Notes: generated by a model from the letters alone, not told the origin. A stretch of DNA of 64,000 bases from Mesostigma viride (GCA_009746045.1 RPFO01000644.1:516001-580000), one strand, 5' to 3'; counted from the stretch's first letter, positions 1 to 12,872 are shown. Translations and numbers: made by a program.

Positions 1-890
1 GGGGGAAGATCATCATGGCTATACTGTCATGGCAAGAGCTATGGCATGGCGTCTCAGCAGAGAGTTACTCCATGCATTAATTAATTAATTAATTAAACTC
101 GTGCTCCCGTTGGGGAGTCACGGAGCACCGAAGTGCTTTTAATCCCTGTGTGTGCACTACAGGAGAAAGGGCAGAGACCCCCAGTCTCCTTCATGCCAAA
201 GGCATGCCACAGCTGCAATCGGGCGCGGCTAGCTAAAAGGACAGGCTAACGATCCGGCAAACTGTGGGTGCAATAAGACCCATGTGAGCATATCATAGCA
301 AGGACCTCCATGCATGGGCACAACATAACTAAATAAAGCTAGGCATCATCTGGAGTGTGGCTCATCATAGGCACACATGTACATGATTAAATAAAGCGCG
401 TGGCTTAGCTGGGATAGTGCCTCCAGGAGGCGTACATGTACATGGCCACGGTCTATCTATTCTACACTACTACTGCTGTATTCCCCTAAGCTGGGGTGTC
501 TGGAGTCGCTGGGGCCGCGGGGGTCGCCTGCCAGGGCTTGTGGCCGACGTAGATGGCCGCCCCCTTCCAGTACACCGGCTGGCCCGCCTTGGTCTGCCGG
601 AGCTGGAGGTAGGTCGGCCATAGCTCCCGTCGCCGTTGTTGCTGCGCCAGGGTCAAGTCGTCATCAAGGGTGAAGAGAGTCTTCTCGAGCCGCTTGCGGC
701 GTCTAAGAAAAGAAATCTTGTCCGCCGGGGTCTTAAAGGTTGCGTACCATCTGCCTCCATATTACAGACAAACCAGGAGGCTGCCCGGACCCGTGTGAGC
801 CCGTCACGTCTAGTGTAGCACATGTCCATGCCAAGTCTATCACGAAAAGTCCACGGGTGGCGGCCCTGCCGCGCGCGGCCTGGGGCACGC
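1..890 (-). mobile_element. Decayed ORF1-type LINE fragment with 3' UTR
   Basis: Read on the minus strand this is the end of a LINE first ORF followed by its 3' UTR. The segment around 600-730 is the reverse complement of the 'arginine-rich, then TLDDDL' stretch that also occurs at 19010-19090, and 200-560 matches the 3' UTR at 19150-19440 in reverse. About 730-870 matches 18669-18790 in reverse, so both copies share the same 5' segment. In this copy most of the RRM-like region is missing: the upstream segment joins directly to the C-terminal part. A second, inverted AATT-tailed end sits at 78-117 with the family's terminal hairpin. No intact frame remains. Confidence 0.7.
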
Positions 891-904
891 CAGGTGAGGA
901 CATA

Positions 905-1402
905 TCACCCAGGCTGGGCGGGCTTGGTGCCAGCTAGTCTATCTGATGTATCTACCTGATCTGTGCGGGCCAGGTGCCCGGCTAGGCCCAGGCGCCTGTG
1001 CCTAATAATGTGGGAAACATAGGGCAAATCAGCGTTACTACAAATCCTCATTACTAATGTGCAAACCAAAGGGGATGTTATAAGGGCCTTGCGCAACATC
1101 TTGGTGACGTTGCCGTCGAGTCGTTGCTCCAGCTCCTGAGTCAGTGTCCAGGTCTCGGCGCCGTAGGTCAGGATCGTCGGAATGACGACCTTGAAGAGGT
1201 CACTCTTGACGATCCGGGGTAGGGCGGGGTTGCTCCACCAGCGGCGGTGGTCATGGAGTTGCGCCCACACCATGCCGATCCGTGTCGTCAGGTCGTCCTG
1301 GCAGTCGGGAAGCCAACTGCCGAGCAGGTTGAAGCGGCCTGAAGTAGGGTAGTTGACCTCGGCGTCGTCTAAGAGGCGGAGTGTGGGTGGGGGCCCTGCC
1401 AT
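905..1402 (-). pseudogene. LINE ORF2 C-terminal fragment (post-RT region)
   Basis: An open stretch of 165 codons on the minus strand that resembles the region C-terminal to the reverse transcriptase in LINE ORF2 proteins. Landmarks are FNLLGSWLPD near its start, LTYGAETWTL in the middle and RRLGLAGHLARTDQVDT near the end. The same landmarks occur at 59250-59700, 24320-24540 and 60770-60810. The catalytic RT core (YADD) is missing, so this is a truncated copy. It has no start of its own and is not expected to be expressed independently. Confidence 0.75.
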
Positions 1403-2080
1403 GCCGAGGGCCAGGGCCTCCGTTTTGAAGAAGCTAGATAGCTAGATCCAGATGTCCACCCCAGCCCATCTCCACCCCACTGAGGACTTTGCTTGCGCGT
1501 GATGCAGTCTACGTATAAATAAATCAAGTAATTTGATAGGTAGTATGTATGATGACCAGATCAAACAGACCTGTCGCATGCATGAACGGTCCGGCCATGA
1601 ATGCGAGGCAGTGCATTACTTGCTGCAAATTAACCTGATCCGCGAGCGTGTCCGTGCCCATGCATTTGATACATACATTCCAACCAACTGTGGTTGGCGT
1701 TCTGCCATCTGTATGTACAGCCACGTGTGCCACCTGGCCTGCAGGTGAGTTTCTGTACACGTATGGCATTCATAGCGATTCGGGCCGCGGTGCCCACACC
1801 CCTGTAACTAGGACCTAGATAGCTTACATCATCCATTCCATCCCATGTTCCCCTCCCACTGAGGACTTATGCTCACGTGACGCAGTCACGTGTCTATTAA
1901 TTGATTCTGTACACGTGCACTTACTTCCAACCTGTCAGTGCTGTCCTCTTAAGCCCTACTTTCTTATTCAATTGGCAATATACGAAGACATACACATGAT
2001 GAGTATGTCCTTGACATAATAACAGCCCTTATATTAGGCTCGCCCAGTAATTGCATTCAGAGCTAGCTGCCAGAACCTGG
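1403..2080. other. Repeat-derived spacer
   Basis: No gene seen. About 1760-1850 is nearly identical to 19783-19868, and about 1835-1905 matches 21957-22030 (the 'ACTGAGGACTTATGCTCACGTGACGCAGTCACGTG' area, which contains a palindromic CACGTGACGCAGTCACGTG core). These are dispersed-repeat pieces. The rest up to the stop codon of the next gene would be its 3' flank. Confidence 0.6.
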
Positions 2081-5000
2081 CTAGCTTCTCCGGTGACCGT
2101 GGTGGTGTGGGTTCCCTTCCTTTGCGGCGCGCTGCATGGCCACCACACGCTCCTCGATCGCCTCCTTGTCGTACCCCTCGTCCCACAGCTTGCGCTTCAT
2201 GCTGTCGCCCAAAATCTCCAGCGCGACACCGAGGTCCTTGAACATCTCCTCCGCCTCCTTGCGGCGCTCGGGGGGGGCTTTGTCGGGATGGCACTCCAGC
2301 GCCTTGGTCTGCGCGCGCACATGCACATACATGTGCCACGTCCGTCGATTACGGGATAATATGGCAATATGACAAAGTATTAACACAGGGAATCGCCCAG
2401 AGGTGCTCAGCTATGTCCTCGGGCAGCGTCCTAGCAGTGCATTCCTAGAATCAATCAAGTGCAAAGCTTGGCATGGGAGGGAACAAGAACAAGAAATTGT
2501 ATTTCCAGGTCTACCCGATATCTGCTGCGGCTGCCCCCAACGTGGACACCACCTGCCAACAAATCTGCGTTCACGGCCACCGCATCTCACATGCACACCC
2601 CATGACAAGCATAAATCAGCCAACATGCACACCCATGACAAGCATAAACCAGCCAACATGCAACGCCCCATGACAAGCATAAACCAGCCAACATGCAACG
2701 CCCCATGACAAGCATAAACCAGCCAACATGCACACCCCATGACAAGCATAAACCAGCCAACATGCAACGCCCCATGACAAGCATAAACCAGCCAACATGC
2801 ACACCCATGACAAGCATAAACCAGCCAACATGCAACGCCCCATGACAAGCATAAACCAGCCAACATGCACACCCATGACAAGCATAAACCAGCCAACATG
2901 CACACCCATGACAAGCATAAACCAGCCATCATGCAACGCCCCATGACAAGCATAAACCAGCCATCATGCAACGCCCCATGACAAGCATAAACCAGCCAAC
3001 ATGCAACGCCCCATGACAAGCATAAACCAGCCAACATGCAACGCCCCATGACAAGCATAAACCAGCCAACATGCACACCCATGACAAGCATAAACCAGCC
3101 AACATGCAACGCCCCATGACAAGCATAAACCAGCCAACATGCAACGCCCCATGACAAGCATAAACCAGCCAACATGCACACCCCATGACAAGCATAAACC
3201 AGCCAACATGCAACGCCCCATGACAAGCATAAACCAGCCAACATGCACACCCATGACAAGCATAAACCAGCCATCATGCAACGCCCCATGACAAGCATAA
3301 ACCAGTCATCATGCAACGCCCCATGACAAGCATAAGCCAGTTTATCGTGCAAACCCCATGACAAGCATAAACCAGCCAACATGCACACCCATGACAAGCA
3401 TAAGCCAGCCAACATCCACACCCATGACAAGCATAAACCAGCCAACATGCAACGCCCCATGACAAGCATAAACCAGCCAACATGCACACCCATGACAAGC
3501 ATAAACCAGCCAACATGCAACGCCCCATGACAAGCATAAACCAGCCATCATGCAACGCCCCATGACAAGCATAAGCCCGTTTATCGTGCAAACCCCATGA
3601 CCCAGCAAGTAGTTTGGATCGTTGATGACCCATGAAGCCCTTGGTAGTACACCACCCGTGGCGGCCATTGCCATCACACTGAGCCATGGCTTGCATCATG
3701 CACATGATGAGTGCACCACCACCCGCAGCTACCACAGCACACGCTGGCCTTGGTGGTATATGAATGATGCTGACATCACAATTGGAGCGGAAAACCCACT
3801 TTTTGCACAGCTTTGCTCTCCGCTTCAACGGTAGCCACGGTGATGCACGTTTGAAGGCTATCATTTCCATAAAGAACCCACTTCGTACCCATTCTACTGG
3901 CCTTGTATTCAACCGTAGTCGCCATCACAGCCATGCCCCACCTTGTACCCACCCTGAACCCATCACGGCCCCACCTTGCACCCAAACACAACTACCAGCT
4001 CAGCCCCCCCGTGAAGCGGGCCTCGATCTACGCTTCCAAGGCACATGCGTGCACGATATGCAGGCATGGGCCCACCTTGTAGCCGGCCTTGATCTCGGCT
4101 TCCGACGCAACGCAGCTCACGCCCAGGATGGCGTACAGGTCCGGTCGCTTCTGCTTACGGATCTCAAACTCGCGCCTGCACCCGGGGTATGTGGGCAAAC
4201 GCGCAGGCATGTGGTGGCAAGCAAAGGGTAATGAGAAAGAGCCGGAACGGTGCAAGCAAGGTCGACAGTCACACAAGACCCAAATGCTGTCAGCAACTAC
4301 AGGGTTAAATGTTGAGCCAAAAAACAGCGCCTCTCTTTTCTCCATCCTCCCCCGGGCGCAAACCTGGTTGATGACGATGATCCCGACAAGATACCGATGG
4401 CGGTCCATATCCCTGCCGCAGGAAACTAAACAGAACGTGCTTCCATTGCCAGCATCGCGTCTTAACTAAGAGCCGAAGAAATTACCAACCAGAACTTGGC
4501 GAACTCCTCCCAAAGACCGCCATGCGTGACTGCGGGACCCATGCTCTCTTTGCACTTCTGGTCCACACCACCCAAACGCCTGCCCAGATATCAGCCACAT
4601 ACTCCCGCCCGTCTTTTATAGAAACACTTGCTGAAGGAAAACCTCATTCTTTCTTTCAGGAAGACAAGCTTTTTTTTTCAACACAGGCCCAGAGCCAGCC
4701 CTTCCCCCCCTCCTCTTCTCCCGCTTCACCCTTCCTCTCCCCACCGTTCAAGCGCGCTGACGACTTGTCGGTCGTGTTGAAACATTCCTCCTTCCTGCGG
4801 GGGCAAACGCACACCGGGGCAATCCACATCGCCGAAAGCACGGTGGGCGTTAGCTCACAGAAGCAGACGAGCGCACACATCAATAATTTCCCCGCGGCTC
4901 GTCCTCCGAGCAAGCAGAGCAAATGTATCCTTCAAAAAGTTCCTACAAAGGGCTATGCAGAGGATGCTTGGGGTCAAATCCACCTGGGAAGGGAAAATGT

Positions 5001-8000
5001 CTCCCCATCCGTTGTGTTTTACAAGATCGCGACAAGGCCAGTTGCACCTAGCTCCCTTACACATTCTTGCAAGGGGAAAGGTGATTAGAACTGACGCAAA
5101 GTGCACTTCCTGCTGATACAACCACCTGTTCATTCAAGTAACCCCCTGTTCACGCAAGTAACCCCCTGTTCACGCAAGTAACCACCTGTTCACGCAAGTA
5201 ACCACCTGTTCACGCAAGTAACCAACCATCAGAGCAAGTGCAAGTGCGCCGTCAATGGCTGTCCGCTCCCCCCGAAGCTGTAGCAAGGCCACAAAAGCCG
5301 ACCCCTGGCAAATATTCGCGCCCTGGATCAAGTTGCGACTCAACCCCCCTTGCGGTCCCCTCCAGAGCTGCAGCAGCACATGCGCCCCCTCGCATCTGCA
5401 ACAAAAAGTGCCCAGCCCGCATCGTTATTGCCTACCTAAGGAATGATTCCCATGGCCCCGTGACCGCGCAAGTGAGGTCCCCCCTACATCCAACAGAGCA
5501 CGGAGCGGATCCCCTGGGTGTCTCCCCTACCATTCCAGGGTACAACAAGCTATACTTATAACTTGTTACCTGCATCAAGAGCGCGCTGGGCTCTTGTTCC
5601 CCTCTCTCCACCAGTGTATGCCCTAATAACACATGCCCTTATGAGTGATACATGCCCTTGATAAATCCTGCTATGCCCTGATCATCCACGCCCTCCTACC
5701 TGCAGCAGTGCACAGCGCTGTTCCCTTATGTGGACGCCCTACCTTTCCACAACCTCACGTTCCAAGTCTCTTTGCTTGTAACCTGTACCTGCAGCAGAGC
5801 GCTGAGCTCCTCCCGCGCCTGCTCCCTGCGCCCGCTCTTCTCCAGCGCGCTGGCCCGTGTCAGCCACGCGTCCTTGCAGTCCTCCATCACCCCAAGCGCG
5901 GCGCTGCAGTCCGCCAGGCACACATCCAGCGCCTGGGGGGGCAGGCGGGGGCCACCATTGGAGGGGGTGGGGAGACATAGGAAGAGAGGAAGGAATGGAA
6001 GTGGTCATCCCATGTTAAGTCACAAGTTTGATTCAGATCATGCCATGTTGGATGACACGTTCCATTAAGGTCATGCCATACCCATTGCCATGCATAAGCT
6101 GTGGGGAATAGCACCAACGGACGCTGAGGAGGCTGGCATCCGTAGGCAGGCGGAGGAGAGGAGCCGTGCAGCAGATGAGGGAGGGGAGGGGCCGTGCAGC
6201 AGATGAGGGAGGGGAGGGGCCGTGCAGCAGATGAGGGAGGGGAGGGGCCGTGCAGCAGATGAGGGAGGGGAGGAGCCGTGCACCAGATGAGGGAGGGGAG
6301 GAGCCGCACAGATGAGGGAGGGGAGTTGCAGGGCAGGAGCCATGCACCGCATGTGGCATACCCAGCCCACAAGAAATGATGGTGCATGCGCTAGTGGCAG
6401 CGGGCGGTAGTCAGTGGCTGTAGATGAGCGCTTTGGGGTGACAGTAATGACAGTTCCAGTTCCAGCAAACAGGTAGGAAGCCAGCGGGGCATGTTGCCAT
6501 GACACCGTGGCCATGCGGGCCGCACATTGCCATGACATCAATAGCAAGGCAAGCCCTTTCTCGCGGCAAACAGCGCCATGTCGAAAGCAGGGACCCTCAT
6601 CCAAGTACCAGAGCACGTCACCTAATCAAGCACCACTGTATTAGAATGGACAGTGGGTCACCATCCCACCCGCCCATCATCGCATCACAGCCCAGAGGCC
6701 AGAGCATCGACGCCGCCACCCTGCCAGGGCGTACCCCGGAAAGCAACACATCTGTGAAGCATCTGGCAAACCAATGTCAATCAAGGAAGTTGACATTGGT
6801 TTGTATCAATAAATGCCCACAAAGCATCCGTGAACCCTCCATAAAGAAGCATCCACAAAGCTTTGTGAAGCATCCATAAAGCACCAGGTTTTGCACGGCG
6901 CACCTGCAGCCTCAGGTGGCACTTGGCGCGTTCAGCGTATATCGTCGCGAGAAGCGGCGCTTTGGGTGGCACGAGCTGCCACGATTCCACTGTGTGTGTC
7001 TGCGCCACCGCCAGCGCTTCGGCCCACTTTTCGACCGACCGTTCAAACGCGCGACCAAATGCTGCGTCCCTTGCCTCCGCGACCAGCTCGATCAGTTTCC
7101 TGCGCGACAACCACGCATGTGAGGTCCAGGCAAACGAACACACACACGTATGGTGGCAGGGATGCCAGAAACAATGTCAGCACAGCAGATTGTTGTATGC
7201 GTTTGCCCGATCACCCCATCGTGGGCGCAAGAAGGAGCAGTAGAGAGATGGGCATTCACATGACTCTGCTGCCGTTTTTTCTGCCAAATGCCACGTCTTC
7301 TGCAATATGAAGGCATCACGACAGGGACCACCCAAGCGTCCCGCCAACAGTACACACTCTAAATCACGCACGCACTACCTTTCACGGAAATCAATAAAAA
7401 GTATAAAGGCACGGCAAATAATTGCCTAGTCCCATCATTAAGATGATCCATACTGAGTTTAAACACAGTTTCGATATCATGACAGTTAGTAGTAGTTTTG
7501 ATAGCAGCAGCGAACGCATGAGCCTTGCGCACAACCCACCGCGCCAGGCGCGCAGACTTGGTGGCTTCCGCGTTGTCGGGGTCCAGCTGGAGGCCCCCCT
7601 TGAGTGTGCGCACGGCGAGGTCGAGGTCAGTGCCGGCTGCCAGTAGCGCGATGCCCCGCACGACGTAAGCGTCCACGCACTGCGCGTCCGCACGCAGCAC
7701 GTCCAGCGTGCGGCGGATGGCCATCGTCACATCGCCGCACCCAACGTCCGCACGCGCCGCCCACAGAAGCGCCGGCACGCAGCCGCCTGCATGTGTGCGC
7801 CCCGTACGCGCGCAAAACGTCCAGTTCAAGTCGACGCATGCGGGAGGGGCCGTCAGCGCGACAAAGTCTTTGCGGTGGGAGCATGCTACCACCTACGCTG
7901 ACACTGGATGCCATGCTGATTTTGTGTTACGATAATGAAGACCAAATCGTGCGGACAAACAAGCAACACCGTAGTGAGGCAGCGCAGACAGAAGTAGCCG

Positions 8001-11000
8001 GACAGCAGGCCCGAGGAGGCTGCAAGGCTGTCATGACTGTCATGACTATTATGACTGTCACGATCGCCCCCCATATTGCGCCCCGAGTTGCCCTTGGGAC
8101 AGTGGGCACTGAACCAGGCGGTAGACCAAGGCCACATGTTTCCAAACACCACCATCTCTGTGCCCGATGCCCCGAGTACAGCACCTCCAAAAGCCCTCTA
8201 GTCTTGCGCGTCCCCCAAGCCCGTACTTCAAACTGCGCAGCCTGCACGCTGCCCCAGGCCCTAAACTTAGCGCCCTACAATCTCCTTCCCACAATCGCCA
8301 CCCGCCAGCCACAACCATCATTCCCCACTTCATACCCATGCAACAACCCCCAAATAGCACGCACCAAATAACAACCATATTCCCCAATCCCCCACGCTGA
8401 TGTGCCACAGTAATGCCAACTTTGCCGCTATCCCAACACCTCCAAACCTTTGAGTACGCCCCCATACTTGGGGCCGCCTCCACCATGCTGCACCAAACCC
8501 AAACCCTCGCCATCCCATAACTGGCCACCTACACCAGAATTAACCCCATTTCGTAAGCCCATCCTGTGGAGCCGGCTGTCGCACGCCGCGGTCCCCCCCC
8601 CCATCGCATTGGGTGGCCCCACGACAACATAACGAACCCCTCCCAAAGGGATGCCCCATCTGACCACAATGCGCCCCATCCCTGGCGATTACACACCACA
8701 ACAAGGCCCCATCCCATCGTGTGGCCTTTCAGACCACTGGGCGGCCTCACCGTGCTTTTTCAACACCGGCACCATCGCCTCCCTCGCCTCCGCAAACAGC
8801 CCCGCCCGACACGCGCCCACGGCCGCCTCGTAACCCTCCCTCATTCGCCGCGTGTGCAAGTAGGCCTGCCGCAACTCCGCCACGCGTGCGGATAGCCGCG
8901 CGTCCGCGTCCATCCCCGCCCCATCCCCGCCGCCCTCCTCCCCTTCCTCCACGCAGGGCGCGTCCTGGGGGAACATCTCGGAACCCGCTGGCGCGCTCTC
9001 TGACGAATGGGACGCGGTTGCCATCTGGCGGCAGGGGATTGCAGGGGGCAAAGGCAGGAGTTGAGCGGATGAGGAGGCCCCCACAAAGGATACGGTGGTC
9101 GAACGAGAACGAGGGGGGAGAACAAGGAGGGGGGCACAACGGTGGTCGAACGAGAACGAGGGGGGAGAACAAGGAGGGGGGCACAAAGGGTAAGGTGGTC
9201 GTACTGAAAGGGGGGCGTAAATGATACCGCCATCCCACAAAAACCGGGGCAGAATGATGTAATCGGACAACCAGGGCGGGCACCCTTAGCCAACACCACA
9301 GGAGGGAGATGAGTGCACAAGGAGGCGGCAAAAGGGCAGGGGGCCAAGCAAGCAGGGAGGCACAGGGCACGAGAACAAGGAGGGGAATAAGGGAGGGAAG
9401 GCGTAGCGAGGAGGGCATCGGGCAATTCTTGGCTTGGACAATAAAATGATGGCATGGTCTCTACCATGCCTGCTCCCTCCCCATCCCTTGGTCAAGCACG
9501 CAAGCTCTGGGCTGCACGGAAGGCAGGGGCCCAATATTGTAGTTGTTCGGTATATAGAGTTAGCAGAATAAAAGCAAAGCAGGCGAGGCGCCCACCCACC
9601 CAGAAGACTCACACCATCAATGGGTTATTTATAATTAACAGTACCATCATGATCATTATTTATATCGTTATTTATATCATTATTTATGATAATTAACATT
9701 ACCATCATGATCATTATTTATATCATCATCATTATTCCCTGTTTCGTCTGTGGCCCGCTGAGGTGTCTCCAAAGTTCCCACCCACGCACCCATGGACGAG
9801 CTCCACAACGCTCCCTTGGAATCATCAGACCACAGTCCGAGAGCATACCCACGGTCCATCCTCAGTGACGCACAGGCCAACATCGGTTGGCGCGACGGAA
9901 TGGCCATTGCTAAAAAGTCCAGCTATTCCAACTATAAAAGCGACCGTGGCCCTGACACGAAATGAACAACGAAGCCAAGACGACGGAACCGAATTGCACA
10001 GAAATTTACTCATGCCAACAGACAAGAAGCACACACAACGGTAACTGAAACCATCAGCATTCAGACTAGATCGTGCAACCCACCAGGGAGTCCATGGCGG
10101 CCCTTAGCTCTGCCTCTGCCTCGCTGAAGGCACCCATCTCACTCAGCGCCTTGGCTAGCCGCACCCATCCCTTGGTGTACGTGGGGTTGAGGGTGACCGC
10201 TTGGCGGCAGTCGGATATGCACTCCTGCTTGACCCACACACCATTGGGGGGGGGGGGGGGGGGGGATGGCATTACACAAGTGAATGGCAAACGCGCGATA
10301 CATGCGGGGGGTTCACATAAGATAAGAGCATGGAGGGGCGCCAACATGACCATGTGGTACCATAAGATAAGAGCATGGAGGGGCGCCAACATGACCATGT
10401 GGTACCATAAGATAAGAGCATGGAGGGGCGCCAACATGACCATGTGGTACCATAAGATAAGAGCATGGAGGGGCGCCAACATTACCATGTGGTACCCATA
10501 AAACTGTACCTGCATCGCATACGGCACATAGTGCCATTCCAAATGGGTCCACAAGGGCCAATACGGATGGGGGGGACCCTGCTGTAACTGTAGTGGCACC
10601 TGGCGTGCTGATCATGCGACGAGGGGAGTATAGAGACATGCAGTCCGCACGGGTGTACCGGCCAAAACTCATTCTTCACCTGCTGTAGGTTGTTCCTACA
10701 CCTGCACAGATTCACACTTCCTTGGACATGTAACTTGAGAAACATCTACTCTAATGAAAGGCGGTAGAACACTAAAATGTTCAAAGCAATGCCTGGCGCC
10801 GTGACCAGAAGTAAAAAGTGGGCGCGCCCCCAGTGGCAACTGCCAAGTCCCACCCTCGCTGCCACCCTACCACAAATACTGGAAGTGCCAACCCCCATTT
10901 CACCCTAAATATTTTGAAAAAGCTGGACCCACCTTCAGCGCCCCCAGCACGAGCCACGCCACCACCCACCCGACATCATGGCAGGGCCTACATCATAGCA

Positions 11001-12872
11001 GGGTACCTTCCGGTACCCGAGTCATCCCCGTTACATCTCCATCCCCGCCACCCACCTTCAGCGCCCCCAGCATGAGCCACGCGGCAGCCCGGTTGGCGTA
11101 GTAGGATGGGGCTGCAGCGGACGCGGGGGCAAGCGCGATGGCCTTGCTGTACAGCTTGATGGCGTCCTGGTAGCTGCGCTGCTGGAAGAGCTGGTTGCCT
11201 GGGGGGGGGATGAGCATTATCAAGAACAAGGGTGGTGGGGCGGCATTATTAAAAGCGCGGTGCGACGGCCAGATAGCTGCGCTGCTGCACCCCCTCCCTC
11301 CCAGCTCCTCCCTCCTCCCCCCTCCTCCCCCCTTTTCCCCCCACCAGCAAAATTGTTTCCACCATGATTTCTTTTGTACAGAGAGTGTTCCATGGGGGGA
11401 GAGCCAACACCCTAATCGTCGATAGAGTACAGACTGGGGTAGATGGGCGGTCTGGCATGAAACATCGACTCCGAATGGCACGAATTATGACCGCACGGCC
11501 AGCCAGCATCTGCCACGGTCCTAGCGGAGCACAACAAGGCAGGGCCTGTATAAGCAAGCTAGGGTTCATTGGTTTCGCGCCAGCTCATCGGCGTGCTTTG
11601 AGAGCAGGAGCTAGGTTGTGTGGGGGGAGAAAGATTGAAGCAGGCAAAGTGCAGCGCTGATCGGGCAGACACGCCAAAGCGTTGCAGTGTGCGCGTCTTC
11701 AGGGGACGTGCCCACGCAGCCTACGGGTGATGCATCCGGGGGACCAATGGGACGGCAGGCAGCAGCAGCAAACTGTGGCAGCTGCTCAACTCCTCAGGCC
11801 TTCAGCAAGAGAATAGCATACCTCATTGGCATATTTGATGAGCATACTTGCTGAGCATGTATACTTAATTAGCATACATACGTGATAATCATCCTTGCAG
11901 CATACATATATTCAGCGTGATGAGAGTAATGAGAGAGAGCACAAGTCCAAAAGTCAAAGTTAGGAGTCGACAAGCCCACGGAGGCATTACCAGGGATGCA
12001 GATCACTGCGTTTCCACATGGCAGCAGACCAGGCCAGAGTAATTCTAGCGATTGTCACAATAGTTGTGGAAGAGGACACAGGTTTTGAAATACACGTACC
12101 GTGGTCTTTGAGACTCTCAGCTTCACGTAAATGACTATCCGGACCTCCCCGGCTGGCCCCATCCGCGGCGCCCGCCCCTCTCCTCGCTGCTCCGGGCACA
12201 TGACTCTCGCTGCTGGTTAGGTGGGCCCCCAGATCGCTGTAGTCCCCTTGCCACCGACAGTTCTCCACGTGATTTGCGTTACCTGCCAGATTCAAGCCGG
12301 CACAATGAGTAGGGAATACATGTAGGGGAGCATTTCACACTTTATCCGCGTGTGGATGTATAATATATATTTTATTTTATTTTAATTCTGATTTATTTCG
12401 AACACGGACACAGGTGTCTCCTCATCGACACCTTCCTACACCCAAACCATTACCAGCGTGCATGTGCTTAAATACGTAATTGCACGAGCAATATACTCGG
12501 ATCCTACTAAGAACTCAAGCACATGCAAAAGTAAGTGTCACGGCCTAACGCAAGTACATAAAGTGCCCGCGTGGATGGCTTACCTAATTGCACTGGGCAT
12601 TTTACGCGGACTCTACTAAGAACTCTCCACGCCAGGGGGTTCGCCACTCGCAAAGGCTCTACCGAGCTTTGGAGCAACGCGTTGCACTTTGGACAACGGC
12701 TGTCTGGCACGCACTTTTCCAACCATGCCTGCAAGCACGGGCCGCAGAACACGTGAGTGCACGGCGTGTAGACTGGCTGCTCCACCAATTGGGTACATAT
12801 AGGGCAATACGCCAATTCTGATATAAGATTTTCTATCCCATCGGCTGTGACGACCACAGAGGCAAAACCCAT
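2081..12872 (-). CDS. RING / TRAF-type zinc finger / TPR / DnaJ fusion protein
   Basis: Ten exons read on the minus strand: 12872-12584, 12282-12100, 11198-11056, 10224-10084, 9024-8751, 7786-7540, 7099-6904, 5932-5789, 4168-4076 and 2308-2081. All introns are GT-AG, mostly with GTGGGT or GTGCGC-like donors, and phases agree at every junction, giving about 645 residues. Domains: C3HC4 RING with C23, C26, C38, H40, C43, C46, C60, C63; a TRAF-like finger spread over the first intron (C92, C105, H117, fourth ligand lost); TPR repeats about 155-250 and 345-540; J domain about 547-620 with HPD at 577-579 and the motif LYAILGV. The TPR-J part resembles DNAJC7, an Hsp70/Hsp90 co-chaperone. The RING part predicts E3 ubiquitin ligase activity, so it may act like CHIP (TPR plus U-box). 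Uncertain points are the 3' acceptor of exon 9 (AG before TTT chosen to keep phase; a small extra exon is possible) and the ATG at 12872, which has an acceptor-like sequence just inside it. Confidence 0.8.
2598..3600. repeat. 33-35 bp minisatellite in the J-domain intron
   Basis: About 29 head-to-tail copies of a unit built on CATGACAAGCATAAACCAGC, ending in either CAACATGCAACGCCC or CAACATGCACAC, so that 33-bp and 35-bp variants alternate irregularly. A third variant with GTTTATCGTGCAAACC appears near 3335 and 3580. It lies wholly inside the last intron of the fusion gene, between the two J-domain exons. Long open frames across it are by-products of the repeat. Confidence 0.95.
5119..5224. 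repeat. 20-bp tandem repeat
   Basis: Five consecutive 20-bp units of the form CACCTGTTCACGCAAGTAAC, differing only at one or two positions. They lie in the intron before the first J-domain exon of the fusion gene. Confidence 0.9.
6140..6330. repeat. 28-bp GC-rich tandem repeat
   Basis: About six copies of a 28-bp unit containing GCAGATGAGGGAGGGGAGG followed by GGCCGTGC. The last copies carry small changes (ACCAG, AGGAGCC). Located in the intron between the exons at 7099-6904 and 5932-5789. Confidence 0.9.
9092..9200. repeat. Imperfect ~66-bp tandem duplication
   Basis: The segment GGTGGTCGAACGAGAACGAG plus a G-rich and AACAAGGAGG stretch appears twice in a row, with a shortened third copy after it. 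It sits in the intron upstream of the exon at 9024-8751 of the fusion gene. Confidence 0.8.
10317..10498. repeat. 45-bp tandem repeat, four units
   Basis: Four nearly identical units beginning CATAAGATAAGAGCATGGAG and ending CATGTGGTAC, with one or two differences in the last unit. Intronic to the fusion gene, just after the exon at 10224-10084 in minus-strand terms going upstream. A run of about 16 G residues lies at 10248-10263. Confidence 0.95.

Noticed and set aside
2411-3520. Long minus-strand ORF across the minisatellite as an extension of the J-domain exon
   Set aside because: Repeat-derived; the clean AG acceptor at 2309-2310 and in-phase join to the exon at 4168-4076 place it in an intron.
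2598-3600. CRISPR-like array of regular repeats
   Set aside because: Units are contiguous with no unique spacers, lie in a eukaryotic intron and vary between two lengths; it is a minisatellite.
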